NCBI RefSeq assembly: GCF_030811475.1
Contig: NZ_JAUSQV010000001.1
Span: 3,793,001 to 3,857,000 of the forward strand
Direction: 5' to 3'
Source of the DNA: Nakamurella flavida
GTDB lineage: Bacteria > Actinomycetota > Actinomycetes > Mycobacteriales > Nakamurellaceae
Length of the DNA: 64,000 bases
Positions 27,458 to 35,975 of the stretch are shown piece by piece. The position numbers and the translations under genes were made by a program. Positions within the stretch are counted from its first letter, which is position 1. The number at the start of each line of letters is the position of its first letter. Under the pieces are notes generated by a model, which was not told where the DNA came from, did no database searches, and saw nothing but the letters and a program-made list of their open reading frames with translations.

Positions 27458-28483
27458 ATGGTGGTCCCACGGGCCGAGACCGGGCGTCCGGTGACGATCC
27501 GCGACGTGGCGGCCGCTGCCGGGGTGTCCAAGTCGTTGGTCTCGCTGGTCCTGCAGGGATCCGCCCAGGTGGGTGAGGCGCGCCGCCGGGCCGTGCTGGA
27601 CGCGGTGGCCGATCTGGGGTACCGCCCCACCCGACCCGCCCAGGTGGCCCCGGCCCTGCGCAGTCGTACCGTGGGGGTGGTGCTCAACGACCTGCGCAAC
27701 CCCTGGTTCGTCGATCTGCTGGAGGGACTGACGACCGCGCTGGACGGCGGCGGGTCGACACCTCTGCTGTCGGACAGCCTCACCATGCAGCGGGTGGGTC
27801 GGTCCTCCGTCCGCGCCCTGGTCGATTGCGGTGTCGACGGGCTGGTGGTCGTCGGCACCACCAGCGAGGAGGCGGCCGTGCTGGCGGTGGCCGCGGACCT
27901 CCCGGTCGTCCTGGCCGGTACGACCGAGCCCCGGCTGCCGCTCGGCGACGTCGTGGTGAACGACGATGTCGCCGGGGCTCGATCGGCCACCGAGCACCTC
28001 ATCGAGCTGGGGCACCGCAGGCTGGCCCATCTCCGCGGTCCCGGCGACATCGGCGCCCTGCGGCTCCAGGGCTTCCGCGAGGCGGTGGACCACGGGGGAC
28101 TCACCGCCGGGCACCGGGTGGACGCCGGCGGCCGGACCGAGGAGAGCGGCTACGCCGGGGCCCGACGGTTGCTGACCGGGTCGCCGCGGCCCACCGCCAT
28201 CCTCGCCTTCAACGACATCGCGGCGGTCGGGGCGATGTCGGCAGCTGCCGATCTCGGCATCGCGGTCCCGGAGGAGCTCTCCGTGGTCGGGTACGACGAC
28301 ACGTCGCTGGCCCAGATCCGGCACCTGTCGCTGACCAGTGTGGACAACGGGAACTTCGCGGTCGGGGCGCAGGCCGGGCGGTTCCTCGTCGAACGGATCG
28401 CCGATCCCTCCCTGCCCGCGCGCCGGTTCATCGTGCCCACTCGGCTGGTGGTTCGGGGGACGACGGCCTCACCCCGAACCTGA
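27458..28483 (+). CDS. LacI-family transcriptional regulator 1
   Basis: A 341-residue repressor with the N-terminal helix-turn-helix VTIRDVAAAAGVSKSLVSLVLQG, hinge region LGYRPTRPAQVAPALRS and a periplasmic-binding-like effector domain ending SVVGYDDTSLAQIRHLSLTSVD. Divergent from the Gfo/Idh - Gfo/Idh - MFS operon, which it probably controls. ATG 27458 follows gggggag closely; GTG 27428 in frame is an alternative. Confidence 0.87.
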   Translation: MVVPRAETGRPVTIRDVAAAAGVSKSLVSLVLQGSAQVGEARRRAVLDAVADLGYRPTRPAQVAPALRSRTVGVVLNDLRNPWFVDLLEGLTTALDGGGSTPLLSDSLTMQRVGRSSVRALVDCGVDGLVVVGTTSEEAAVLAVAADLPVVLAGTTEPRLPLGDVVVNDDVAGARSATEHLIELGHRRLAHLRGPGDIGALRLQGFREAVDHGGLTAGHRVDAGGRTEESGYAGARRLLTGSPRPTAILAFNDIAAVGAMSAAADLGIAVPEELSVVGYDDTSLAQIRHLSLTSVDNGNFAVGAQAGRFLVERIADPSLPARRFIVPTRLVVRGTTASPRT

Positions 28484-28501
28484 CGCGACCGGCCCACCGG
28501 G

Positions 28502-29287
28502 TCACGCCCCGGTGGTGAAGGCCTCCCGGAAGCGCTGCAGGGCGAGCTCGGGGTCGCCGGAGGCCCACCCCTCCAACCCCACGACGCCGTCGTAGCCCAG
28601 TCGGTCCAGGGCCCGGGCGACGGCCGGATAGTGGATCTCGCCGGTTCCCGGTTCCTGTCGCCCGGGTACGTCGGCCACCTGGATCTCCCCGACGTACGGC
28701 AGCGACCGCTCGAGCAGGTCGATGAGGTTCCCCTCCCCGATCTGGGCGTGGTAGAGGTCGAGATTCATCCGCAGGTGGGGGTTGTCGACCGCGCGGACCA
28801 GCGTCAGGGTGTCCGCGGCGCGGGCGAAGGGGGTGCCCGGGTGATCGACCGCCAGATTCAGGTTCTCCAGCGTGAACACGCGACCGGCCCGCGCGCCCAA
28901 CGCGGCCAGGCGGTCCAGCGTCCGGGCCGCGGTGAGCCACATGGCCGGTGTCACCGTCGAGCACGGCCGCACCGGGAGGCCGGCGCCGTCCAGTCCGGTG
29001 CCGTGGATGTTGAGGCGCGGGCAGTCGAGCCGTTCGGCGACCGCGAGGGACATCTCGGCGCTGCGGAGGAGCTCTGCCGCGCCGTCCTCGTCGGCGAGCG
29101 TCCCGGTGATGTACCCGGTCATCGAGGAGAAGGTGGCGCCGGTCGCGGCCAGTGCGGGGACGTCCTTCCGCGTCCAGTCCCAGATCTCGACCTCGAACCC
29201 GAGGTCGTCCAGACGCCGGACCCGTTCGGCGACAGGCAGGTCGAGGAAAAGCATCTCGGCCGAGGCGGCGAGCCGGAAGGTGCTCAT
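28502..29287 (-). CDS. Hydroxypyruvate-isomerase-like TIM-barrel protein
   Basis: A 261-residue sugar-isomerase/epimerase barrel. Metal-ligand candidates lie in FTLENLN, MNLDLYHAQIGEG, EIQVADVPGRQEPGTGEIHYP and GLEGW. Similar to Hyi proteins that interconvert hydroxypyruvate and tartronate semialdehyde, but many relatives act on keto-sugars. Its start overlaps the upstream Gfo/Idh stop (ATGA), so the pair probably works in sequence: dehydrogenation, then isomerisation. Convergent with LacI regulator 1. Confidence 0.78.
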   Translation of the reverse strand: MSTFRLAASAEMLFLDLPVAERVRRLDDLGFEVEIWDWTRKDVPALAATGATFSSMTGYITGTLADEDGAAELLRSAEMSLAVAERLDCPRLNIHGTGLDGAGLPVRPCSTVTPAMWLTAARTLDRLAALGARAGRVFTLENLNLAVDHPGTPFARAADTLTLVRAVDNPHLRMNLDLYHAQIGEGNLIDLLERSLPYVGEIQVADVPGRQEPGTGEIHYPAVARALDRLGYDGVVGLEGWASGDPELALQRFREAFTTGA

Positions 29288-30312
29288 GGGGTGGGGTCGG
29301 CGATGCGGACCGACCGGCCGGTGCGGACCGACTCCGCGGCGGCCAGGGCGATGGACAGTGCGCGCCGGGCGTCCACCCCGGTGACGACGGCCTCGGTGCC
29401 GCGGCGAACAGCCTCGGCGAACGCGGCCAGCTCGGCGACGTAGGCGCCCGCCAGCAGTTCCTGGTCGCTGCGCACGGTCGTGGTGACCCGGCCCGCAGGC
29501 CCCGAGAAGGTCATCCCGCTGGTGCGGCCGTCGCCCATCGTCGCCATGCCGCCGGACCCGAACACCTCGCCGCGGACGTCGTAACCGTAGGTGGCCTGGA
29601 AGCACGCCTCGGCAACCCCGATGGACCCGTTCGCGAAAGTGACGGTAACGACTGCGGTGTCGAGCAGCCCGCGATCCTTCCAGTCCGGCTCGACCAGGGC
29701 GTCGGCGGTGGCGTGCACCTCGACGGGCTCGACGCCGGGGTTGAGGAACAGCAAGGTGTCGAAATCGTGGATCAGGGTCTCCAGAAAGATGGTGTCGGCG
29801 GGAACGCGGCCGGGGTCGAAGCCGCCGGGATCCCGGGTCACCGAGCGCAGCAGGCGGGGGGTCCCGACCGTCCCGTCGTCGAGCAGGGCACGGGCGGCGG
29901 CCCAGTCCGGTGCGAACCGACGGTTGAAGCCGACCTGCAGGGGCACCCCGGCGGCGTGAGCCGCCGCGATGGCCCGGTCGGCGTCGGCCAGGCTCACCGC
30001 CATCGGCTTCTCGCAGAACACCGCCTTGCCGGCGGCGGCGGCGGCGACCACGAGTTCGGTGTGGAAGCGGGCCGGCGCCGCGATGACGACCGCGTCCACC
30101 CCGTCGTCGGCCAGGACGGCCGCCATGTCGGTGGAGCTGTCGACTCCGAACTCGCGGGCCAGTCGTTCCGCGGCCCCGGGGGCCGGATCGACCACCGTCA
30201 CCAGTCGGGCGTTCGGCAGGCGGGCGGCCAGGGTCGCCCCGTGGAAGGCCCCCATCCGTCCCGATCCGATCAGTGCCACCCGGACCCGGTCGTCCTCGGT
30301 TGCTGCACCCAT
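29284..30312 (-). CDS. Gfo/Idh/MocA-family oxidoreductase (inositol dehydrogenase-like)
   Basis: A 342-residue dehydrogenase with LIGSGRMGAFHGATL, VFCEKPMAVSLADADRAI, LQVGFNRRFAPDW and FLETLIHDFDTLLFL. The MAVSL and GFNRRF segments are very like characterised inositol 2-dehydrogenases. Coupled by ATGA overlap to the TIM-barrel gene behind it and divergent from LacI regulator 2. ATG 30312 lies after gaggaggag. Confidence 0.87.
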   Translation of the reverse strand: MGAATEDDRVRVALIGSGRMGAFHGATLAARLPNARLVTVVDPAPGAAERLAREFGVDSSTDMAAVLADDGVDAVVIAAPARFHTELVVAAAAAGKAVFCEKPMAVSLADADRAIAAAHAAGVPLQVGFNRRFAPDWAAARALLDDGTVGTPRLLRSVTRDPGGFDPGRVPADTIFLETLIHDFDTLLFLNPGVEPVEVHATADALVEPDWKDRGLLDTAVVTVTFANGSIGVAEACFQATYGYDVRGEVFGSGGMATMGDGRTSGMTFSGPAGRVTTTVRSDQELLAGAYVAELAAFAEAVRRGTEAVVTGVDARRALSIALAAAESVRTGRSVRIADPTP

Positions 30313-30394
30313 GCGCTCCTCCTCGAGCTCGCCACCGGGCCGGCCGCCCAGCTACTAGTACGTTGCAGTCAACGGTGCGACCGGTGGAGAATTT

Positions 30395-30424
30395 TGTCAA
30401 GACATATCCACTGGTACGTACCAG
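30395..30424. promoter_or_regulatory. Divergent promoter with IolR-like half-site and perfect LacI palindrome
   Basis: CTGGTACGTACCAG (30411-30424) is a perfect 14-bp palindrome centred on CpG, the LacI-family pattern. Next to it, TGTCAAGACA (30395-30404) resembles the outer arm of the iolC operator; read on the minus strand it contains a TTGACA -35 box for the Gfo/Idh gene at 30312. Confidence 0.6.
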
Positions 30425-30447
30425 AACTTCAGGAGTATCCTCGCGCC

Positions 30448-31461
30448 ATGGGGCACGCCGGAGCGACGAGACGCGCGACCATGATGGACGTGGCCGCGCG
30501 GGCGGGCGTGTCCCAGTCGCTGGTGTCGATCGTCATGCGGGGCGCGCCTGGAGCGGGGGCGCAGACCAGGCAGCGCGTCCTGGCCGTCGCCGCGGAGCTC
30601 GGATACCGGCCGGACACCCGGGCACGCCTGTTGCGGCAGAACGACAGTCGGATGCTGGGTGTCGTGTTCGGCGTTCAGCACGCCTTCCACGGAGATTTGG
30701 TGGCCGGGTTGTACCGGGCTGCCGGTCCGGTCGGCCACCGGCTGACCCTGAGCGCCACGACGCCGGACCGCCCGGAGAGGGTGGCCGTGGACGACCTGCT
30801 CGGGGACCGCTGCGCAGCGGTGATCCTGCTCGGTTCCGAGCTCCCTCCGGCGGACCTGTCCGCAGCGGCCCGGATCGTCCCTGTCGTGGTCGTCGCCCGG
30901 GCGGTCCGTCACGAGGCCGTGGACGTGGTCCGCACGGCGGAGGCGCAGGGGGTGGCCCTCGCGGTCGATCATCTCGTCGCCCTGGGCCATCGACGGATCG
31001 CGCACATCGACGGCGGCCGGGCGCCGGGGGCGGCCGAGCGCCGTCGCGGATACCGGGATGCCATGCGGCGCAACGGCCTCGACGGGGAGGTCCGGGTGAT
31101 CTCGGGCGGCCCCACCGAGGACGACGGCGCGAGGGCGGCACGGGAGGTGCTGTCCGGGGGCCGACCGAGCGCGGTGACCGTCTTCAACGACCGGTGCGCC
31201 ACCGGGGCGCTGCAGGCCCTGCGGTCTTCCGGTCTGCAGGTCCCGCTCGACATCAGCGTGACCGGGTACGACGACAGTCGGCTCGCCCGGATCACCTTCG
31301 TGGACCTGACGACCGTCGCGCAGGACGTCGACCGGCTCTGCGAGCTGGCCGTGGAGCGGGCGATGGACCGGGCGGCCGGGGTGGAGATCACCGGGCGTCG
31401 CGAACAGATCGTGCCCCCGACCCTGGTCGTCCGGTCGACCACAGGCGCGCCGGTGAGCTGA
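30448..31461 (+). CDS. LacI-family transcriptional regulator 2
   Basis: A 337-residue regulator: HTH TMMDVAARAGVSQSLVSIVMRG, hinge LGYRPDTRARLLRQ with the Leu that normally inserts into the central CpG, and effector domain ending VTGYDDSRLARITFVDLTTV. It lies 24 bp after the perfect palindrome at 30411-30424 and is divergent from the Gfo/Idh - TIM-barrel pair. ATG 30448 has AGGAG 13 bases upstream, a long spacing. Confidence 0.86.
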   Translation: MGHAGATRRATMMDVAARAGVSQSLVSIVMRGAPGAGAQTRQRVLAVAAELGYRPDTRARLLRQNDSRMLGVVFGVQHAFHGDLVAGLYRAAGPVGHRLTLSATTPDRPERVAVDDLLGDRCAAVILLGSELPPADLSAAARIVPVVVVARAVRHEAVDVVRTAEAQGVALAVDHLVALGHRRIAHIDGGRAPGAAERRRGYRDAMRRNGLDGEVRVISGGPTEDDGARAAREVLSGGRPSAVTVFNDRCATGALQALRSSGLQVPLDISVTGYDDSRLARITFVDLTTVAQDVDRLCELAVERAMDRAAGVEITGRREQIVPPTLVVRSTTGAPVS

Positions 31462-31552
31462 TGCCCGTGCCGTCGTCCGCATCGCAACCGTGGCTCTGCC
31501 GGGCCGCAAACCGTGGCAGGGTTGAGCGGGAGCGGGTGGGAACGGAGACCGG

Positions 31553-32560
31553 GTGCGCGAACCGACCATGGCCGACATCGCGGCGCACCTCGGGGTGTCC
31601 CGTCAGTTGGTGAGCATCGTCCTGCGGGACATGCCCGGGGCCAGCGACGCCACCCGGCGACGGGTGACCGACGCGGCGCGGGAACTGGGCTACAGCCTCA
31701 ACCTCGGCGCCCGGACCCTGCGGCAGAGCAGGTCCCGTCAGCTCGGGGTCTCCTTCGTCCCGGTCCACCCCACCGAACCGGACGTCGTGGCCGCCATGTA
31801 CCCGGCGGCCGCCGCACTCGGATACCAGGTGGTACTCAGCGCGCAGACCGGCTCCCGGACGACGGGCGAGTGCGTCGAGGAACTCATGACCTACCGGTGC
31901 GCGGCCATCATCGTCATCGGGTCCGACCTGTCCGCCGGGGAGCTCGCCGACCTCGCCGAGCGCTGCGGCGTGCCCCTGGTCGTGGTCGGCACCGCCGCCC
32001 CCGATCCGCGGTTCGACGTCGTCCGGTCCACCGGAGCGCACGGCCTGTCCGGCGCGACGGACCATCTGGTGCAGCTGGGGCACCGTGCCATCGCGTACGT
32101 GCACAGTCCGGGCCTGCCGGTCGCGCCGGACCGTCGGCGTGGCCATCTGCGGGCGATGCGGTCGCACGGGCTGGCGACGGACATCATCACCACCCGGGGG
32201 CCGGACTACACCGAGGAGGCCGGCGCGGCCGCCGCCCGGGGTCTCCTCGCCCGGGCGACCCTTCCCACCGCCGTGATGGCCGCCAACGACCAGGCCGCGA
32301 TCGGGATGCTGGGCGTTCTGGCCCGGGCCGGGGTGCGCGTGCCGCAGGACGTCTCGGTCAGCGGGTTCGACGACAGTCGCGTCGCCCAGCTGTCCTGTTT
32401 CGACCTGACCACCGTGCGGCAGGACCCCGGCCGGATGGGCGCCGCCGCGGTGAGCGCGGCGGTGCGTCGGGCGGATGCACCGGCCCTGGCGCCGCAGACC
32501 ATGGTCGTGGAGACCGAGCTCGTGGTGCGCACCAGCACCGGACCGCCCCGCGTCCGTTGA
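31553..32560 (+). CDS. LacI-family transcriptional regulator 3
   Basis: A 335-residue regulator: HTH TMADIAAHLGVSRQLVSIVLRD, hinge LGYSLNLGARTLRQ, and effector domain with VSGFDDSRVAQLSCFDLTTVRQD. It follows regulator 2 on the same strand with a 91-bp gap and resembles it in layout, suggesting an old duplication. No catabolic gene stands next to it, so its target is unclear. Start GTG 31553; Gly is missing from the usual YRPN hinge entry (LGYSLN). Confidence 0.85.
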   Translation: MREPTMADIAAHLGVSRQLVSIVLRDMPGASDATRRRVTDAARELGYSLNLGARTLRQSRSRQLGVSFVPVHPTEPDVVAAMYPAAAALGYQVVLSAQTGSRTTGECVEELMTYRCAAIIVIGSDLSAGELADLAERCGVPLVVVGTAAPDPRFDVVRSTGAHGLSGATDHLVQLGHRAIAYVHSPGLPVAPDRRRGHLRAMRSHGLATDIITTRGPDYTEEAGAAAARGLLARATLPTAVMAANDQAAIGMLGVLARAGVRVPQDVSVSGFDDSRVAQLSCFDLTTVRQDPGRMGAAAVSAAVRRADAPALAPQTMVVETELVVRTSTGPPRVR

Positions 32561-32579
32561 CCCGCAGGCTCGGCTCGGC

Positions 32580-33608
32580 TCACTCGGCGGCGGGCACCGG
32601 CGGCCGCCCCGGGCGGCCGCTGGTCCCCCGGGGGACCAGGACAGGGAGGACGGCCGGGGTGGCGACGGCGGCGTCCGGATCGTCCATCCGGGCCAGCAGG
32701 ACCCGCGCCGCCCGGGCGCCGACCTCGGTACTGCGGTCGTCGACGCTGCTCAGGGAGAGATAACGGGACCGGGCCAGCGGGGAGTCGTCGTACCCGAACA
32801 CCGACAGGTCCGCAGGCACGGCTCGGCGCAGGTCGCGGGCGGCGGCCAGGGCACCCAGGGCCATCAGGTCGTTCGCGGCCACGATCGCCGTCGTCTCCGA
32901 GCGGCGGGTCAGGATCCGGTGGGCGGCGTCGTAGCCGTCCTGCTCGGCTGTGCCCGATCGCCGGCCCGCGACGGACGCCGGGAGCCCCGCGGCGTGCACG
33001 GCCTGCTCGTATCCCTCCCGGCGCAACTGCGCGGCACCACCCGATCCGGTGAGGTGGGCGATGGTGGTGTGGCCGAGACCCAGGAGGTGCTCGGTGACCG
33101 CGCGGGCTCCCGCGCGGTCGTCGCTGGCCACCACGTCGGAACCGGCCGGGACCGAGAGTCGGTGTCCGGCAACCACGATCGGGCAGGCGGCCCAGCCGGC
33201 CAGCAGGCCGGCCGTCGGCTCACCGGCCAGGATGCGCCCGTCGACCGCGGTCGACCAGGTGGCCGGGCCGGCGGTGCCCGGCTGATGCATCTCGGTGACG
33301 GTCAGCCGGAAGTCCCGCTCGTCCAGTTCCCGGCGGATGCCTTCGACCAGGCCCACGAACGACAGGTTGCGGTAGGTGTCGATGAGGAGCTCGACCGTGC
33401 GGGTGCGGGCGCCCGCCAGCGCCGTGGCTGCCTCGCTCGGGCGATACCCGAGTTCGGTGATCGCGGCCAGCACGGCGGTCCGGCGTGGCTCGCTGACCCG
33501 GGGGGAGCGCTGCAGCACCAGGGACACCAGCGATTTCGACACCCCGGCCCGTGCGGCAACGTCGTAGATGGTGGGTCGACGGGACTGCGTGGTCCGGTCG
33601 TCCGTCAT
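32580..33608 (-). CDS. LacI-family transcriptional regulator 4
   Basis: A 342-residue repressor: HTH TIYDVAARAGVSKSLVSLVLQR, then LGYRPSEAATALAGARTRT, and effector domain ending SVFGYDDSPLARSRYLSLSSVDD. The recognition residues (VSKSLVS) match those of regulator 1. Divergent from a Gfo/Idh - TIM-barrel pair; two perfect palindromes lie in the shared promoter. Convergent with regulator 3. Confidence 0.87.
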   Translation of the reverse strand: MTDDRTTQSRRPTIYDVAARAGVSKSLVSLVLQRSPRVSEPRRTAVLAAITELGYRPSEAATALAGARTRTVELLIDTYRNLSFVGLVEGIRRELDERDFRLTVTEMHQPGTAGPATWSTAVDGRILAGEPTAGLLAGWAACPIVVAGHRLSVPAGSDVVASDDRAGARAVTEHLLGLGHTTIAHLTGSGGAAQLRREGYEQAVHAAGLPASVAGRRSGTAEQDGYDAAHRILTRRSETTAIVAANDLMALGALAAARDLRRAVPADLSVFGYDDSPLARSRYLSLSSVDDRSTEVGARAARVLLARMDDPDAAVATPAVLPVLVPRGTSGRPGRPPVPAAE

Positions 33609-33653
33609 CACGCCTCGATTCTTTGACAGGACATGCGGTCCGTGTGAGCATAG

Positions 33654-33678
33654 TGGAGCGCTCCATTGGAGCGCTCCA
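33654..33678. promoter_or_regulatory. Tandem LacI-type operators
   Basis: TGGAGCGCTCCA occurs exactly at 33654-33665 and 33667-33678, each a perfect 12-bp palindrome centred on CpG, 13 bp apart. A TTGACA box (33623-33628) lies upstream for the rightward gene. Likely operator of regulator 4 controlling itself and the operon at 33709. Confidence 0.75.
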
Positions 33679-33708
33679 TCACTCGTCACGTCCGCAGAGG
33701 AGCAGACC

Positions 33709-34908
33709 GTGGTCGACAGTCTCGGAGTCGCCGTCATCGGAGCGGGGATGGCCGGCAAGGCCCATGCCGCCGCGTATCGAACCGCCTCGGCGCTCTACAG
33801 CCCCACCCTGCCGGAGATCCGGCTGGTCTCGATCGGTGACGTGAACGAGCGGTTCGGCACCCTGGCCGCGCGACGGTTCGGCTACCGGCAGTGGGATTCC
33901 TCCTGGCAGGCCATCGCCGAGAACCCCGAGATCGACGTGGTCAGCGTGGTCATCGCCAACTCCCTGCACCGCGAGGTCGTCGAGGGCCTGCTGGCGGCCG
34001 GGAAGCACGTGCTGTGCGAGAAGCCGCTGAGCGACACCCTGGTCGACGCCCGGGCCATGGCCGACGCCGCACGCAGCGCCGCGACCGTGGCCAAGGTCGG
34101 TTTCACCTTCCGTCGCACCCCGGGCATCGCCTTCATCCGCGACCTCATCCATTCCGGCGAGCTGGGGAAGGTGCTGCACTTCTCCGGCCGCTACTGGACC
34201 GACTACGGCTGCGATCCGCACGGCCCGATGAGCTGGCGCTTCGCCGGCGAGCCCGGCTCCGGCGCACTGGCCGACGTCGGCAGTCACCTGGCCTACGTCG
34301 CCGAGTTCCTGTGCGGGGACATGACATCGGTCAGTGGGGGACAGCTGTCCACGGTGATCACCGAGCGCCCCGTCCCGTTGGGCGCGGTCATGGGGCACGA
34401 CCACGCCGAGGTCTCCGACGTGTTCGAGCCGGTCACCAACGACGACTACGCCGCCTTCTCGGCCACGTTCCAGAACGGCGTGGGCGCGCTGGAGGTCTCC
34501 CGGGTCGCGGCCGGCCACGCCAACAGCCTGACCTTCGAGGTGTTCTGCGAGAACGGTGCGGCGAGCTTCGACCAGCGCCGCCCGGCCGAGATCCAGCTGT
34601 TCCTGCGCGAGGGCAGGTCCGCGCAGAACGGCTACCGCCAGGTCATCCTCGGTCCCGAACACCCCTACATCGCCGGTGGTCTGGCCATGGACGCACCGAG
34701 CGTCGGCTTCGGTCAGAACGACGCCTTCGCCTACCAGGCCCGCGCCTTCCTCGAGGAGGTCGCCGGCATCGCCGAGGCCGACAGCCTGCCGCGGTGCGCC
34801 ACCTGCGACGACGGAGTGCACAACATGGAGTTGCTCGCCGCGGTCGCCCGGTCCGCCGCCGACAACGGCGCCACTGTCAGCACCAGCACGATCGGAGCGA
34901 ACGCATGA
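33709..34908 (+). CDS. Gfo/Idh/MocA-family oxidoreductase, 399 residues
   Basis: Dehydrogenase with VIGAGMAGKAHAAAY, VLCEKPLSDTLVDAR, VGFTFRRTPGIAF and SGALADVGSHLAYVAEFL. It belongs to the longer subgroup with an insert (WTDYGCDPHGPMSWRF) common in enzymes acting on larger or secondary sugar alcohols. GTG 33709 is preceded by agaggag with 6-base spacing. Coupled to the next gene by ATGA overlap; under the tandem operators. Confidence 0.87.
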   Translation: MVDSLGVAVIGAGMAGKAHAAAYRTASALYSPTLPEIRLVSIGDVNERFGTLAARRFGYRQWDSSWQAIAENPEIDVVSVVIANSLHREVVEGLLAAGKHVLCEKPLSDTLVDARAMADAARSAATVAKVGFTFRRTPGIAFIRDLIHSGELGKVLHFSGRYWTDYGCDPHGPMSWRFAGEPGSGALADVGSHLAYVAEFLCGDMTSVSGGQLSTVITERPVPLGAVMGHDHAEVSDVFEPVTNDDYAAFSATFQNGVGALEVSRVAAGHANSLTFEVFCENGAASFDQRRPAEIQLFLREGRSAQNGYRQVILGPEHPYIAGGLAMDAPSVGFGQNDAFAYQARAFLEEVAGIAEADSLPRCATCDDGVHNMELLAAVARSAADNGATVSTSTIGANA

Positions 34909-35906
34909 GACTCGGCGTCTACAACGCGATCCTCCACGACCGGAGTCTGCCCGAGGCCCTGGAGGTCATCGCCGGACTCGGGCTGACCGGAATCGAGATC
35001 AACTCCGGGGGCTTCCTGCCGCCGGTGCACATCCCCACCTTCGACGACATCCTGGTCAGCGACACCGCCCGGGACGACTACCTGGGCCAGTTCGAGGGCA
35101 CCGGGGTGGCCGTCGCCGGCCTGAACTGCAACGGGAATCCGCTGCACCCGGACCCGGCCATCGGCGAGGAGCACGCCGAGGACATCCGCCGCTCGATCCG
35201 CCTGGCGCAGCGGCTCGGTCAGCACCGGGTGGTGACCATGTCCGGGCTGCCCGCCGGCGAGCCCGGCGGCACCCGGCCCAACTGGATCGTCAACGCCTGG
35301 AACTCCGCCGCGCTGGACGTGCTGGACCACCAGTGGGGCATCGCCGCCCCGTTCTGGAAGGAGATGGACGCGCTGGCCGCAGACCACGACGTGAAGGTCG
35401 CCCTGGAGCTGCACCCGCAGAACCTGGTCTTCAACACCGCCGACGTCCATCGGCTGATCGAGATGACCGGTGCCACCCACGTCGGAGTGGAACTGGACGC
35501 CTCCCACCTGTTCTGGCAGCAGATGGACCCGGTCGCCGTCGTGCGGGCACTGGGCCCGCTGGTCCTCCAGGCCGCGGCCAAGGACGTCCGGGTCAACCCC
35601 GAGACGGCTGCGCTCTACGGCGTTCTCGACAACCGGTTCCGTCGGCTGGCCCCGGACGAGGCCCGCACCAACCTGGGCGGCGACGAGTGGGCGAACGAGT
35701 GGCCGAGACCGGCCGCCTGGGACTTCGTCGCCCTGGGCAAGGGGCACGACGTGGGGTTCTGGACGGATTTCCTCCGTGCCCTGCGTGAGGTCGACCCGGA
35801 CATGTTGGTCAACATCGAGCACGAGGACGTCGAGCTCGGTCGCATCGAGGGACTCGAGGTGGCGGCCGCCGTGCTGTTGGCGGCCGACGCGGCGCTGGCC
35901 GGCTGA
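34905..35906 (+). CDS. Sugar phosphate isomerase/epimerase family TIM-barrel protein
   Basis: A 333-residue AP-endonuclease-2-like barrel: LTGIEINSGGFLP, KVALELHPQNLVFN, HVGVELDASHLFWQ, AAAKDVRVN and LVNIEHEDVE supply the usual Glu/Asp/His metal ligands. Resembles proteins that isomerise or dehydrate the keto product made by Gfo/Idh partners. Overlaps the upstream dehydrogenase (ATGA). Substrate unknown. Confidence 0.84.
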   Translation: MRLGVYNAILHDRSLPEALEVIAGLGLTGIEINSGGFLPPVHIPTFDDILVSDTARDDYLGQFEGTGVAVAGLNCNGNPLHPDPAIGEEHAEDIRRSIRLAQRLGQHRVVTMSGLPAGEPGGTRPNWIVNAWNSAALDVLDHQWGIAAPFWKEMDALAADHDVKVALELHPQNLVFNTADVHRLIEMTGATHVGVELDASHLFWQQMDPVAVVRALGPLVLQAAAKDVRVNPETAALYGVLDNRFRRLAPDEARTNLGGDEWANEWPRPAAWDFVALGKGHDVGFWTDFLRALREVDPDMLVNIEHEDVELGRIEGLEVAAAVLLAADAALAG

Positions 35907-35936
35907 CTCCCGACCGGCGTCCTCCGTGGCCGCGCT

Positions 35937-35968
35937 CCGCCCACCCCGCACGACAGCGGGGTGGGCGG
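35937..35968. terminator. Bidirectional terminator
   Basis: Arms 35937-35949 and 35956-35968 form a perfect 13-bp stem with a 6-base loop between the convergent TIM-barrel and thioesterase genes. Confidence 0.75.
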
Positions 35969-35975
35969 TTCGACG

